A DNA stretch of 64,000 bases, taken from Caecibacteroides pullorum (GTDB lineage Bacteria; Bacteroidota; Bacteroidia; Bacteroidales; Bacteroidaceae). Both the position numbers and the translations under genes were made by a program. The notes under the pieces were generated by a model. It saw nothing but the letters and a program-made list of their open reading frames with translations. It was not told the DNA's origin and searched no databases. This document shows positions 55,905 through 64,000 of the stretch, piece by piece; the first letter of the stretch is position 1, and each line of letters opens with the position of its first letter. The stretch is from the NCBI RefSeq assembly GCF_019239235.1, contig NZ_JAAZTS010000005.1:103408-167407 (forward strand), read 5' to 3'.

Positions 55905-58799
55905 CTATCTCGGCTGCCGGAAGTCGAACATCAGGTCGATGTGCAGACCTTCGTCGCCTTTCTTGATGCGGATGTTGCCCGGCTGGCTGTTCGGTCCCTG
56001 CTGCTTGATGGGCTTGAACGAAGCGATGGCGGGAATGTCGAGTAGGAAGGAAAGGTCGCCCTCGGGGAAGCTCGGCATGGTCTGCTTGACGCGGCCGGCA
56101 GGCTCTTCGGGCGTGAAGACGCGGTAGAAGATGCCGTCGTTGCGCGAGTAGACGGTGAACGGTGCCTCGTCGCTCTCCATCGTGGCCCAGAACAGGTGGC
56201 CGTGGTAGCCCTTGAACTCAGGATAAATCAGGTTTTCGTAGCTCTCGCCGGTGATCGTGTTGTTGTAGTCCTTCTGCCAGATGCCGTACCGGGTGCCCGC
56301 AATGCGGTTCTTCCACACGCGGTAGGGGCCGCGGCCCATCCAGCGCATGCCCGTGCAGGCCGCTTCGGGATAGGAGAAGGTCAGGCCCAGGTTGTAGACC
56401 TCGGTGTCCATGAAAGCGTCGTCGAAGCCGCCTCCGCCGGAAGCGCGGTTCAGCAGGATGGCGTCCATGTAGAGCAGGCCGTTGTCGGTCAGGCGCCAGA
56501 CGATGGAGTCGGCCGCGCCCTTGTACTTGGCGCAGAACACGGCGCCGTCTTCACCGTTGCGAAGGTAGCTGAGCGCAGGCTCGTAGCGCATCTTCATGCC
56601 CACGGCCACGGGACCGTCCTTGAAGGGAATCTCGCGTCCACCCGCCGTCACGCGGCTGAGCAGGCCAGTCGAGGCATCGAACGCCACGCTGACGTCGGCG
56701 CTGCGCAGGACGTAGCTGCCGCCTTCCCTGACGGCTTCGGCCCGCGGTAGGGCCTGGAGGGTCATCGGCGTCCGCTCCATCTTGTGCGCGAAGTACCGTG
56801 CGGCCAGGCGGATGGGATAGCTCCAGGTGCAGATGCTGCGGCCCTCCTTGTCGAAGGCTTCCAGCTCGAGCACATCGCCGTCGGCAAAGTTGGCTGGCAG
56901 GTCGAAACGCGCCGTACCCGTCTCGCCCGGAGCGATGGCAGGCAGAGTCACCTCGCCTTCGGCCAGGGCCACGGGAGCAGCGGCGACAGTCCTCTGCAAG
57001 GGCGTGTCGCACTTCAGGACACGCCAGTCCATGCGGCAGTCCTTCAGGTTGGTGTAGGTATATTCATTGGTCAGCAGGAAACTGCCGTCGAAATGCGAAG
57101 TGATGAGCAGCGGCTTCAACTGGATGGGCGACCACTGCGCGCGGATGGCATAGTAGCTGCCCTCCTTCTCGCGGCGCGGGCCTACCACGCCGTCGGGGGC
57201 GTTCGATTTGTCCGAGTCGAGGATGCCGCCCTTGTCCGATCGCTTCGGCGCCTCGTCACAGAAGACCCAGACAAATCCGCCGGCAAACATGGGGTTCGTC
57301 AGCCAGCGGTCCCAGAAGTCGCGCAGGCCGGCGCCTCCGCCCTGGTCGTACATGGCGTGCATGAACTCCGTGGGCATGAACACCTTGTAGCCGTTCGTGA
57401 AGCGGGCCACACCCGTCAGGTAGGCCGGATAGTGGTGCGTGTCCAGGTCGTCGAAGTCGGCCCAGGGATGGATGACGTGGCGCTTCTGCAACTTGTCGTA
57501 GCGTGCGAACAGCGGGTCGGTGTCGTAGTTCCATCCACCCTCGTTGCCGTTGCACCAGAGGATGATACAGGGATGGTTGACGTCGCGGCGCATCATCTCG
57601 CGCACCAGCTTGGAGCCTACCTCCGAGTCGTAAGCATCCTGCCATCCGGCCAACTCGTCCAAATAGACCAGGCCCAGCGAGTCGCACATGTCGAGGAAAT
57701 GTTCGTCGGGCGGATAGTGCGAACGGACGGCATTCATGTTCATCTCCTTGATGAGCATGGCGTCCTGACGGCTCATGGCCGCGCTCGTGGCGCGCCCGCC
57801 ATCCACCGAGAACGAGTGGCGGTTGATGCCCTTCACCACCAGCTTCACGCCGTTCAGGTACAGTCCGTCCTGCGGGAAGAACTCGATGGTGCGGAAGCCC
57901 ACGCGGAATTCACGCGTCTGCACCACCCGGTCCTCGCGGTCTTTCAGTTGCAGCTTGGCCACGTACAGGTTGGGGTTCTCCGTGTCCCACAGGCGGACGC
58001 TGCCCCATTGCGAGGTGAACAGCTGCTCGCGTTCGCCGTTCCCGATGACGTGGGATACCTCCGTCCGTCCCGATAGGTCGGTCATCACGCGGCCGTCCTT
58101 CAGCGCAGTCAGGCTGGCCACCAGTTCGTAGCCGCTGGCGTCACCCTCCATCTCGAGCGCCACGTTCAGCCGCCCTTCGGCGTCGGCATTCAGCGTGAAG
58201 TGTCCGACGTGCACCTGCGGCAGCACTTCCAACCACACGGGACGATAGATGCCGCCGTAGAGCCACCAGTCGGCCTTCCGCTCGGCGGCGTTGACGGACT
58301 TGTTGGCCGACTCTTTGGCCACCTTCACTTCCAGCGTGTTCTTCCGTCCGAACTTCAGCAGGTCGGTGATGTCGTAGTCGAAGCGGTAAAAGCCGCCTTG
58401 GTGCATCTCGCCGGCCAGCTCGCCGTTGACGCGCACCTCCACGTCAGTCATCACGCCGTCGAAGAAAATCTTCACCCGCTGTCCGCTCCACGCCTTGGGG
58501 ACATCGAACCGGTGGCGGTACATGCCCACCTCGTCGCTCGGTTTCTCGCCGGGCACGGTGTACCAGCGTCCGTACGTATAGTTTCCAAATCCCTGCAACT
58601 CCCAGTTGCAAGGCACTTCTATTTTTTTCCACTTGCCGCTGTTCTGTCCATGCGTGCAATAAAAATCCCACGTCCGTGTGTCGTCGATGCCCGTGCCCGA
58701 CAGATAGACACGTTCGGGGTGGAGCGCTTGTGCGCTCGCCCCCGCCGCAAAGATGACCGCGGCGGCCATAGCCAAGCCTTTCAAAACTTTATTTCCCAT
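55905..58799 (-). CDS. GH2 beta-galactosidase-like enzyme (second of two)
   Basis: A 964-residue exported GH2 enzyme. ATG 58799 (MGNKVLKGLAMAAAVIFAAG) starts the signal peptide; the longer frame adds 15 residues of no known type. Domains are the sugar-binding jelly roll (MYRHRFDVPKAWSGQRVKIF, VEVRVNGELAGEMHQGGFYR) and an Ig-like domain (FRVGFRTIEFFPQDGLYLNG-VKLVVKGINRHSF). The barrel carries the acid/base in CIILWCNGNEGGWNY and the nucleophile in KVFMPTEFMHAMYDQGGG. The C-terminal beta domains match the LacZ small-chain type (WMGRGPYRVWKNRIAGTRYG). The coding region is strikingly GC-rich, which leaves long false frames on the other strand. A beta-galactosidase role on RG-I galactan stubs is likely. 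Confidence 0.9.
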   Translation of the reverse strand: MGNKVLKGLAMAAAVIFAAGASAQALHPERVYLSGTGIDDTRTWDFYCTHGQNSGKWKKIEVPCNWELQGFGNYTYGRWYTVPGEKPSDEVGMYRHRFDVPKAWSGQRVKIFFDGVMTDVEVRVNGELAGEMHQGGFYRFDYDITDLLKFGRKNTLEVKVAKESANKSVNAAERKADWWLYGGIYRPVWLEVLPQVHVGHFTLNADAEGRLNVALEMEGDASGYELVASLTALKDGRVMTDLSGRTEVSHVIGNGEREQLFTSQWGSVRLWDTENPNLYVAKLQLKDREDRVVQTREFRVGFRTIEFFPQDGLYLNGVKLVVKGINRHSFSVDGGRATSAAMSRQDAMLIKEMNMNAVRSHYPPDEHFLDMCDSLGLVYLDELAGWQDAYDSEVGSKLVREMMRRDVNHPCIILWCNGNEGGWNYDTDPLFARYDKLQKRHVIHPWADFDDLDTHHYPAYLTGVARFTNGYKVFMPTEFMHAMYDQGGGAGLRDFWDRWLTNPMFAGGFVWVFCDEAPKRSDKGGILDSDKSNAPDGVVGPRREKEGSYYAIRAQWSPIQLKPLLITSHFDGSFLLTNEYTYTNLKDCRMDWRVLKCDTPLQRTVAAAPVALAEGEVTLPAIAPGETGTARFDLPANFADGDVLELEAFDKEGRSICTWSYPIRLAARYFAHKMERTPMTLQALPRAEAVREGGSYVLRSADVSVAFDASTGLLSRVTAGGREIPFKDGPVAVGMKMRYEPALSYLRNGEDGAVFCAKYKGAADSIVWRLTDNGLLYMDAILLNRASGGGGFDDAFMDTEVYNLGLTFSYPEAACTGMRWMGRGPYRVWKNRIAGTRYGIWQKDYNNTITGESYENLIYPEFKGYHGHLFWATMESDEAPFTVYSRNDGIFYRVFTPEEPAGRVKQTMPSFPEGDLSFLLDIPAIASFKPIKQQGPNSQPGNIRIKKGDEGLHIDLMFDFRQPR

Positions 58800-58888
58800 A
58801 CAATCCTGTTTTTGTTGCAAAAATGTCACATTATCCGAAAACACGGAATAGACATTCGTACATATTCATGTATTTTTACTTCTCCGCC

Positions 58889-60358
58889 TTACAGCTCCAC
58901 GCAAAAGGGCGTTGCAGGAAGCCCCTCCTCGTTAAACAGATTAGGCATTGCCTGTTCATTCCATCCGAATCTCACTTTCGAAGGATTCTTAATATCTGCT
59001 ACGTCCAGCACCACTTTTCCATCTTCAATAACAGCCTCTACAGGACGGAATACGCCATCGCTGCCTGCCACTTCAAACCAAGTCAGCTTATCGTTAACAG
59101 CCTTGAAAGCATTATTGTCCTTATCACGTACCCCAGCTGTCAGCCTGCTTCCTTCCGTACGGAACGTCAGTATCACCTGCTTTTTCTTCAAATAGGCGCG
59201 TTTCAGTTGGGGACCACAGCAAACCACCTTCTTATTATAATCCTTAGCCAACGCCCAAAGCGCTAGACGACGACCGACTTCCCATTTATAAGACGGATGA
59301 ATGTCCTTCAAATGATCCACTAAATCCGTCACGATAACCTGTCCCGTATGTTCCAGGCTCATACAGTTCGTCTGCAAGTCAGCAAACCAGGCTTTCAGGC
59401 AGGCATCATGTTTATAATCGTCCCACTGGCGATTGGAATACAAATAAGGAGCAATCTGCACGTAGTACATCGACAGTGTCTTATCTTTGAAAATCGTCCG
59501 CCAGACATTCAAAAGCGTTTCAAACTTTTCCACATACAATGAATCATGAGCCATGGCATCCGATTCTCCCTGATACCATGTGAATCCTTTTAGCGTGTAA
59601 GGAGCCAACGAGCGAATCATCGTATCATAATATAACGCAATCTTACGCTTTACTGTCGGATGCTGCATCTGTTCCTTGGCATAGAAAGGTGCTTGCTTAT
59701 AGACGTCTTCCGGTATCCAGTTCTCAATCCGACTTCCTCCCCAAGAAGAAGCAATGATCCCGACGGGTACTTGCAAAGCCTCTTGCAACGTCTTTCCGAA
59801 AAAATAAGCTGCTGCCGAGAAAGGAGCAATCGCTGCACTTTCAGCCTCCAGCCATCCTTTAGTCTGACAATCCGGTAAACCATATTTCTTCTCTACCCAA
59901 AACAGTCGCAAGCCTTCAGCATTCGGATTTTTCCATTCTTTTTCGGCCAAATCTTCGCCACGGGCGGGCGCAGCATAACGTTTCAACGTCCGGTCCATCG
60001 GATATTCCATGTTGGACTGTCCGCCACAAAGCCACACTTCACCAACCAGCACGTTGCCCAATCGAATTTCATTTTCCTCTCCACGCACAATCAAATCTCT
60101 TTTTTCGAACGAAGCGTTCATAGGCTTCAGCCACACTTGCCATGTACTATCCGATGTAGCTATACAACTTCGACTCTGCCCCGCGAACTCCACAGTAACC
60201 CGTTCGCCTGGATAAGCCTTTCCCCAAATGGCTACCCGTTCTTTTTGTTGTAACACCATGTTCGAAGTCAACACATTGGGCAAAGTCACCTTGGCCAATA
60301 ACTGGCCAGAAATCATAAGCCCTACACAAACAATAAACAAGCTTTTTCTTAAATTCAT
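58889..60358 (-). CDS. Sialate O-acetylesterase-like SGNH esterase
   Basis: A 489-residue exported esterase (MNLRKSLFIVCVGLMISGQL). The catalytic serine is in the block WLCGGQSNMEYPMDR. Other SIAE-family blocks are VPVGIIASSWGGSRIENWIP, GFTWYQGESDAMAHDSLYVE, TLLNVWRTIF, and VTDLVDHLKDIHPSYKWEVG with the catalytic His region. The N-terminal part (30-100) is a beta domain with SNMVLQQKERVAIWGKAYPG. Although named for sialate, many members in pectin PULs deacetylate plant glycans; the setting favours an acetyl group of RG-I. ATG 60358 is preferred; upstream in-frame sequence starts with a TTG. Confidence 0.88.
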   Translation of the reverse strand: MNLRKSLFIVCVGLMISGQLLAKVTLPNVLTSNMVLQQKERVAIWGKAYPGERVTVEFAGQSRSCIATSDSTWQVWLKPMNASFEKRDLIVRGEENEIRLGNVLVGEVWLCGGQSNMEYPMDRTLKRYAAPARGEDLAEKEWKNPNAEGLRLFWVEKKYGLPDCQTKGWLEAESAAIAPFSAAAYFFGKTLQEALQVPVGIIASSWGGSRIENWIPEDVYKQAPFYAKEQMQHPTVKRKIALYYDTMIRSLAPYTLKGFTWYQGESDAMAHDSLYVEKFETLLNVWRTIFKDKTLSMYYVQIAPYLYSNRQWDDYKHDACLKAWFADLQTNCMSLEHTGQVIVTDLVDHLKDIHPSYKWEVGRRLALWALAKDYNKKVVCCGPQLKRAYLKKKQVILTFRTEGSRLTAGVRDKDNNAFKAVNDKLTWFEVAGSDGVFRPVEAVIEDGKVVLDVADIKNPSKVRFGWNEQAMPNLFNEEGLPATPFCVEL

Positions 60359-60413
60359 AATCAATATTTATTCATGGTTATCGATATTTTCCCACTATCA
60401 GCACTTCACCTTC

Positions 60414-62092
60414 TCAGTCATTCTTTTCACAGTACGTCATATAATCTACATCTATATATCCATTTTCCTGGAGATTATTATAAGTGAACAGTCCTATACG
60501 ACTTCCTCTATAATTGCCCCATTTCAGCTGGAAGACTGCGTCACACGCGTGGTACTTGTACCCATTAAGACTCCAATAAAAGACAGCCCTTCCCGAAAAA
60601 TCGATCTCCGTTTTCAGCCACAATGAACGCTGTCCACCAGGCAAAAAAGTAAGCGGCAGCACTTGCTCAGCCCCCTTGCTATTCTTACTCCTATAAACCA
60701 AAGATAACCGACCGTTTACTTTGACGACAGCCAGATATGCGTAATCTTTACCACCATTAAAATGCACAAGACCAGCCTCCTGACCGTTATCCATCTTATT
60801 GATGTTCAATTTAGCAACTGTCTCACCTTTTCCCCAACGAATATAACGCTGTGACACAATATTTCCCGTAGAAAAGAAGTCTCCTTCACGCAATTGAGCA
60901 AAAGCATACAAGCGCAAGTACCCCTTCCGCTCCGATAACGACCATTTTTCCTGTCTGGGTTGATGGTTGAACTCCCATTGATGCCCCAAACGGTCCCCAT
61001 TAAAGTCGTCCGAAGTCTGAATAAATTCACCAGCCTCTCTGCTTATCGGCTTCGGCAGTTCCCCAACCATCTCTCCCACCCCATCATGATCTATATCCTG
61101 CCCAATATGAGGCCCCCCTCCTTCCAGCAAACAGGAACTACACTCAATACACGTCCATCAAAATCTCCAGTACCATGATGAGTCACAAAAAACCATTTTC
61201 CGTCTTCCGTATCAACAATTGCTCCCTGATTCGGTTCTTTATCTACCAGCTTGCCTTGAGAATGCATCAACAACAGTTCTTCATAAGGACCATAAATGCT
61301 CTTTGAACGACGCATAACAGGCACACGTACTTTATTACCATGAATTTCTCGTACCTCACTAAAATAAATATAATACATCCCATTCCACTTATATAGCTTG
61401 TTCGCCTCAGCCGTACGATAGGGTTTCACAACGTATCCTCCAATGATTTCGATATTCTTAGTTACATCACAATTATCATCAATCATACCGTCCAACAATT
61501 GAGTACCATCTGAACTCATCTTATAAATATGCGGAAACCAATATTTACCAAAATTGCTAGCTATAATGTATGCATGTCCATCCCCATCCCATAATGGACA
61601 GAGATCATCCCACCCCCGACCACGCAATTCTCTCCCGTTACAATCTCTCATAGCTTTTACCTCCCACTTTCCACGAATATCCGAAGTAGTAGCTACAAAC
61701 CATCCTCCACGCGGAGTCGCGAAATGACAATAAAACATCCCGTCATGATAACGTAACGAACCGGCCCACACACCATTGTAATAGCCTTTCATCTGTGTCC
61801 AATCCAATTCCGGATTCAAAAAAGAAATATCATCTACAACATGATTTATTATTTCCCAATGTACCAAATCCTTCGAATGTATCACAATCATTCCAGGAGA
61901 GAAACAAAAAGTGGAAGCAATGCCATAATAATCCTCACCAACCCTAATAATATCAGGATCACTATAGTCAGAAGGAATTACCGGATTCCTAAACATTCCA
62001 TTACCCAAATCTCCAAACTGCGATGTTTGCTGCGCTGACAATACAAACACATGTACAAATATTAAATAACTCCACAGAATAAACGCTCTCAT
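60414..62092 (-). pseudogene. GH43 glycosidase gene with a -1 frameshift in a G tract
   Basis: The first part (ATG 62092 to about 61119) encodes a signal peptide (FVHVFVLSAQ) and a five-blade propeller of GH43, subfamily 12-like: GMFRNPVIPSDYSDPDIIRV (catalytic base Asp), YNGVWAGSLRYHDGMFYCHF, NCDVTKNIEIIGG and SEVREIHGNKVRVPVMRRSK (acid region). Near PVCWKEGG the frame breaks at 61113-61118 (six C on the plus strand; one more restores the frame). The downstream frame continues without a gap: GPHIGQDIDHDGVGEMVGEL, then a beta-sandwich domain (FSTGNIVSQRYIRWGKGETV, DYAYLAVVKVNGRLSLVYRS) to 60414. The join is conserved, so this is one gene. An arabinofuranosidase or xylosidase role is likely. 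Homopolymer errors or phase variation could also explain it. Confidence 0.85.
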
Positions 62093-62277
62093 AGGCAGAA
62101 TAATATTATTCTCAACTATTTTTCTCTCTCGTATAATCAATAAAACCCGCCAGCAGAAATGTTTGTCCAAGCCACTCCACTAACGGGTAATATACCTATC
62201 CTCAACTAGCAATTAAAGATGTATTCCTCTCAAAACTTAACAGGGGAAATACTCAACGCCAATGCAAACAAATATCA

Positions 62278-63039
62278 TTATGGTAATAGCAGATCTTTTA
62301 ATGCCAACTTACAACTCATTTGTTTAGGGCCTGTTGCAGCATTAACATTCAAACAAAGCTCTATCGAGTCACTCATATTCATCCCAGCATTCAAATATTT
62401 TGAATAAACCGATTCTGGAGCCTCAAGACTTATAAAAGAAGAAATCGTATGGTACGCCTGATCTACACTATTATTAAAATATAAATTCATCGACAAACGC
62501 TTATTAACGACGTCTATGTCCTTTTCTCCATCATAATAGAGCAGAAAATATGTAGGTTGTGTAGGCGAATAATCAAAAGTAGCAACTAGATTCAAATAAC
62601 CATTTTTCATATAAAATGCACCTTTAGAATCATCAATCGAACGAATGGATTCATTTTTCAATGCAATAGAGTCCAATCCATTTCTTTGATATTCATCACT
62701 TAAAGTATCTACGGAAACAATAAACGTTGGTATTTGTTGAGCTGATTTCAAAATGACAGGATAAGTTTTACCTGATTCCAAATCTGTTTGTTCACCCTCC
62801 AAATCAAAACCAATAACAACACGACGTGCCTGTTTTACCCATTCTAAGTTTTTTAGACTCTCAGTCGAAGGTTCCAAAATAGCATCAAAATCTGTATAGA
62901 ATTGATAGCCTCGTATATCATCACCTACCACTGTTACATAAACTCCTAAATAATCAGACCATCTGCTTTCATCTTCACTCAAGCAAGCCCCAAATGAAAC
63001 TAAACATAAAATCAATATCAAAAACAATAACTTTTTCAT
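62278..63039 (-). CDS. NigD-like lipoprotein
   Basis: A 253-residue lipoprotein (MKKLLFLILILCLVSFGAC, lipobox FGAC) of the NigD type. After the lipid anchor and an acidic stretch (SEDESRWSDYLGVYVTVVGD) comes an OB-like beta domain (QARRVVIGFDLEGEQTDLES) and then a C-terminal beta-sandwich (NGYLNLVATFDYSPTQPTYF, YHTISSFISLEAPESVYSKY). NigD-like proteins are frequent in Bacteroides and often lie in or near PULs, without a proven function. It lies between the PL9 and GH43 genes on the same strand, 51 bases after PL9, and would be co-transcribed with them. Confidence 0.75.
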   Translation of the reverse strand: MKKLLFLILILCLVSFGACLSEDESRWSDYLGVYVTVVGDDIRGYQFYTDFDAILEPSTESLKNLEWVKQARRVVIGFDLEGEQTDLESGKTYPVILKSAQQIPTFIVSVDTLSDEYQRNGLDSIALKNESIRSIDDSKGAFYMKNGYLNLVATFDYSPTQPTYFLLYYDGEKDIDVVNKRLSMNLYFNNSVDQAYHTISSFISLEAPESVYSKYLNAGMNMSDSIELCLNVNAATGPKQMSCKLALKDLLLP

Positions 63040-63090
63040 CTTAAAAATCGCATTTTATTACATTAAACAAATCACAAAATACTAAAATTT

Positions 63091-63894
63091 TCATCTTATC
63101 CTATTGACGGTATGAGTATAACCCAGTCTACTAGAATACAACCAAGATGACTTAACCGGACGCAAGAATGTTATTTCAGGCAACTTCCCATCAACTTTCC
63201 TTGGACTCATCAATAAACTTTCATCTAAACTTTCAAAATCCTCTTTCGTCAGAATACAATTATCAGAATAAAAGGAATTATCCCTTACTATACACTTTGA
63301 TTTATCTATATCAACAATATCAGCCCCGAGCCTTTTAGGCATGAAAGATACATTTCCCAAAAGTACATGATTATAACCCAATACATCAACCTTTTCTGCA
63401 ATATTTTTACGATTCAACATACAAAAATTGGAAGGATTCTTATAACCTGTATTATTATACCACAATATTCCTCCCAAATGATGGTTTGCATAAAATCCCT
63501 TATTTCTATTATCACAAGCCAAACAATTACTGACAACATGTTCTGGAATAATCTTTGGGGCTTTTGGACGATCACCCATTCCATATCCACCTGCTTTAAA
63601 GCCTGTTCCGTCTCCTGCAGGCTTCTTAGTTTGTGGTTGATATCCATTATAGAACGACCAACAACGATCTATTGTTATTGGAGCACTAGCATTAATCAAG
63701 TCAAATCCATCATCACTATTCCACCAAGCCCGACATCCTCGAAAAACATTACCCGTATCTGATATACTCGCAGGATGTCCACCAAATCCATCTACATTAC
63801 CACCTTTAATTCCTTCCGAAAAATTATCGTAATTATTATATGCATCACAATTCAGGACCAGATTATTTTTCCCCTTTGATAAATAAAATCCAAT
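63091..63894 (-). pseudogene. PL9 pectate/rhamnogalacturonan lyase, 5' end missing
   Basis: The surviving 268 codons form the C-terminal half of a right-handed beta-helix of PL9: NNLVLNCDAYNNYDNFSEGI, NVDGFGGH, NVFRGCRAWWNSDDGFDLIN, TIDRCWSFYNGYQ, GDGTGFKAGGYGMG, NCLACDNRNKGFYANHHLGG. The calcium-binding Asp and the Lys region of the family (NADGFA-like and GxxFKxGG) are present. The usual N-terminal 200 or so residues and the signal peptide are absent. In frame upstream the sequence changes abruptly at about 63895 into an insertion-sequence-like end (GAGGGTGTGTCGTAA). A GTG at 63921 would keep the frame open to the window edge but is not a true start. It was probably an RG-I or pectate endolyase that started pectin attack. 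Confidence 0.75.
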
Positions 63895-64000
63895 GAGGGT
63901 GTGTCGTAATACGCGATTCACCCTCTTTTCTTTATCAACGATAAGAGCGTTGTTAACTTTTTCAAGCAGCGATATTCTGAAGATAATCTCGATATTTTGT
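63895..64000. mobile_element. Probable end of an insertion sequence inside the PL9 gene
   Basis: GAGGGTG (63895-63901) and CACCCTC (63919-63925) form an inverted pair at the point where PL9 similarity stops. GAGGGTGTGTC resembles the terminal sequence of IS1182-like elements of Bacteroides. On the minus strand a frame entering from the window edge ends KYRDYLQNIAA at 63962, which could be a transposase C-terminus of the usual kind. The other end lies outside the window, so neither family nor target duplication can be verified. Confidence 0.5.

Noticed and set aside
1..64000. tRNA, rRNA, CRISPR array or replication origin
   Set aside because: I saw no cloverleaf, no rRNA-like stretch and no regularly spaced direct repeats with unique spacers. 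The only tandem array (18301-18363) has no spacers.

Overview
The window reads as a chromosomal segment of a gut Bacteroides or close relative (Bacteroidales). The signs are SusC/SusD pairs, a hybrid two-component regulator with a periplasmic propeller, BACON-type and NigD-like lipoproteins, an N-succinylornithine carbamoyltransferase, and repeated promoter -7 boxes of the TAnnTTTG type.

Left part (1-19.0 kb). The proline genes proB (3' end only) and proA are followed, on the opposite strand, by a polysaccharide utilisation locus (PUL). In transcription order it holds an ECF sigma factor, a FecR-type anti-sigma factor, a SusC with the STN signalling domain, a SusD, an F5/8C surface glycan-binding lipoprotein, a GH110 alpha-1,3-galactosidase, a broken GH31 enzyme, a GH109 alpha-N-acetylgalactosaminidase and an OprO/P-type porin. 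GH110 and GH109 remove the terminal alpha-Gal and alpha-GalNAc of blood group B and A type glycans. Sigma/anti-sigma control is typical of host-glycan PULs. The locus therefore looks like a module for mucin O-glycans or blood group antigens. The GH31 gene carries one stop codon and two frameshifts. A hairpin plus T-tract between fecR and susC points antisense to the PUL and may mark a DonS-like antisense small RNA.

Middle part (19-33.6 kb). This is mostly housekeeping: argF' (with the Pro90 signature of N-succinylornithine carbamoyltransferase), a HIT protein, greA, a thioredoxin-fold lipoprotein without the redox cysteines, pnp, an OmpR-type response regulator, ptb-buk, an LD-carboxypeptidase, an M28/glutaminyl cyclase lipoprotein and sufE. 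An AT-rich islet (25.8-28.7 kb) holds a lipocalin-like lipoprotein, a small XRE regulator and an M64 metallopeptidase with BACON repeats.

Right part (33.8-64 kb). All genes lie on the minus strand and form a large pectin PUL directed at rhamnogalacturonan I (RG-I). In transcription order: PL9 (truncated), NigD-like, GH43 (frameshifted), sialate-O-acetylesterase-like esterase, GH2, PL22, GH2, PL11, tandem CE12 esterase, a DUF6250 + PcRGLX/YetA (PL26-type) protein, GH115, PL11, GH105, rhamnose mutarotase and the HTCS regulator. Endolyases (PL9, PL11) and esterases would open the backbone, GH2/GH43/GH115 trim side chains, GH105 and PL22 process unsaturated ends, and RhaM passes rhamnose to catabolism. 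No SusC/SusD pair for this PUL is in the window. The PL9 gene is cut off at 63.9 kb by what looks like an insertion sequence end, so the locus probably continues, or was broken, to the right.
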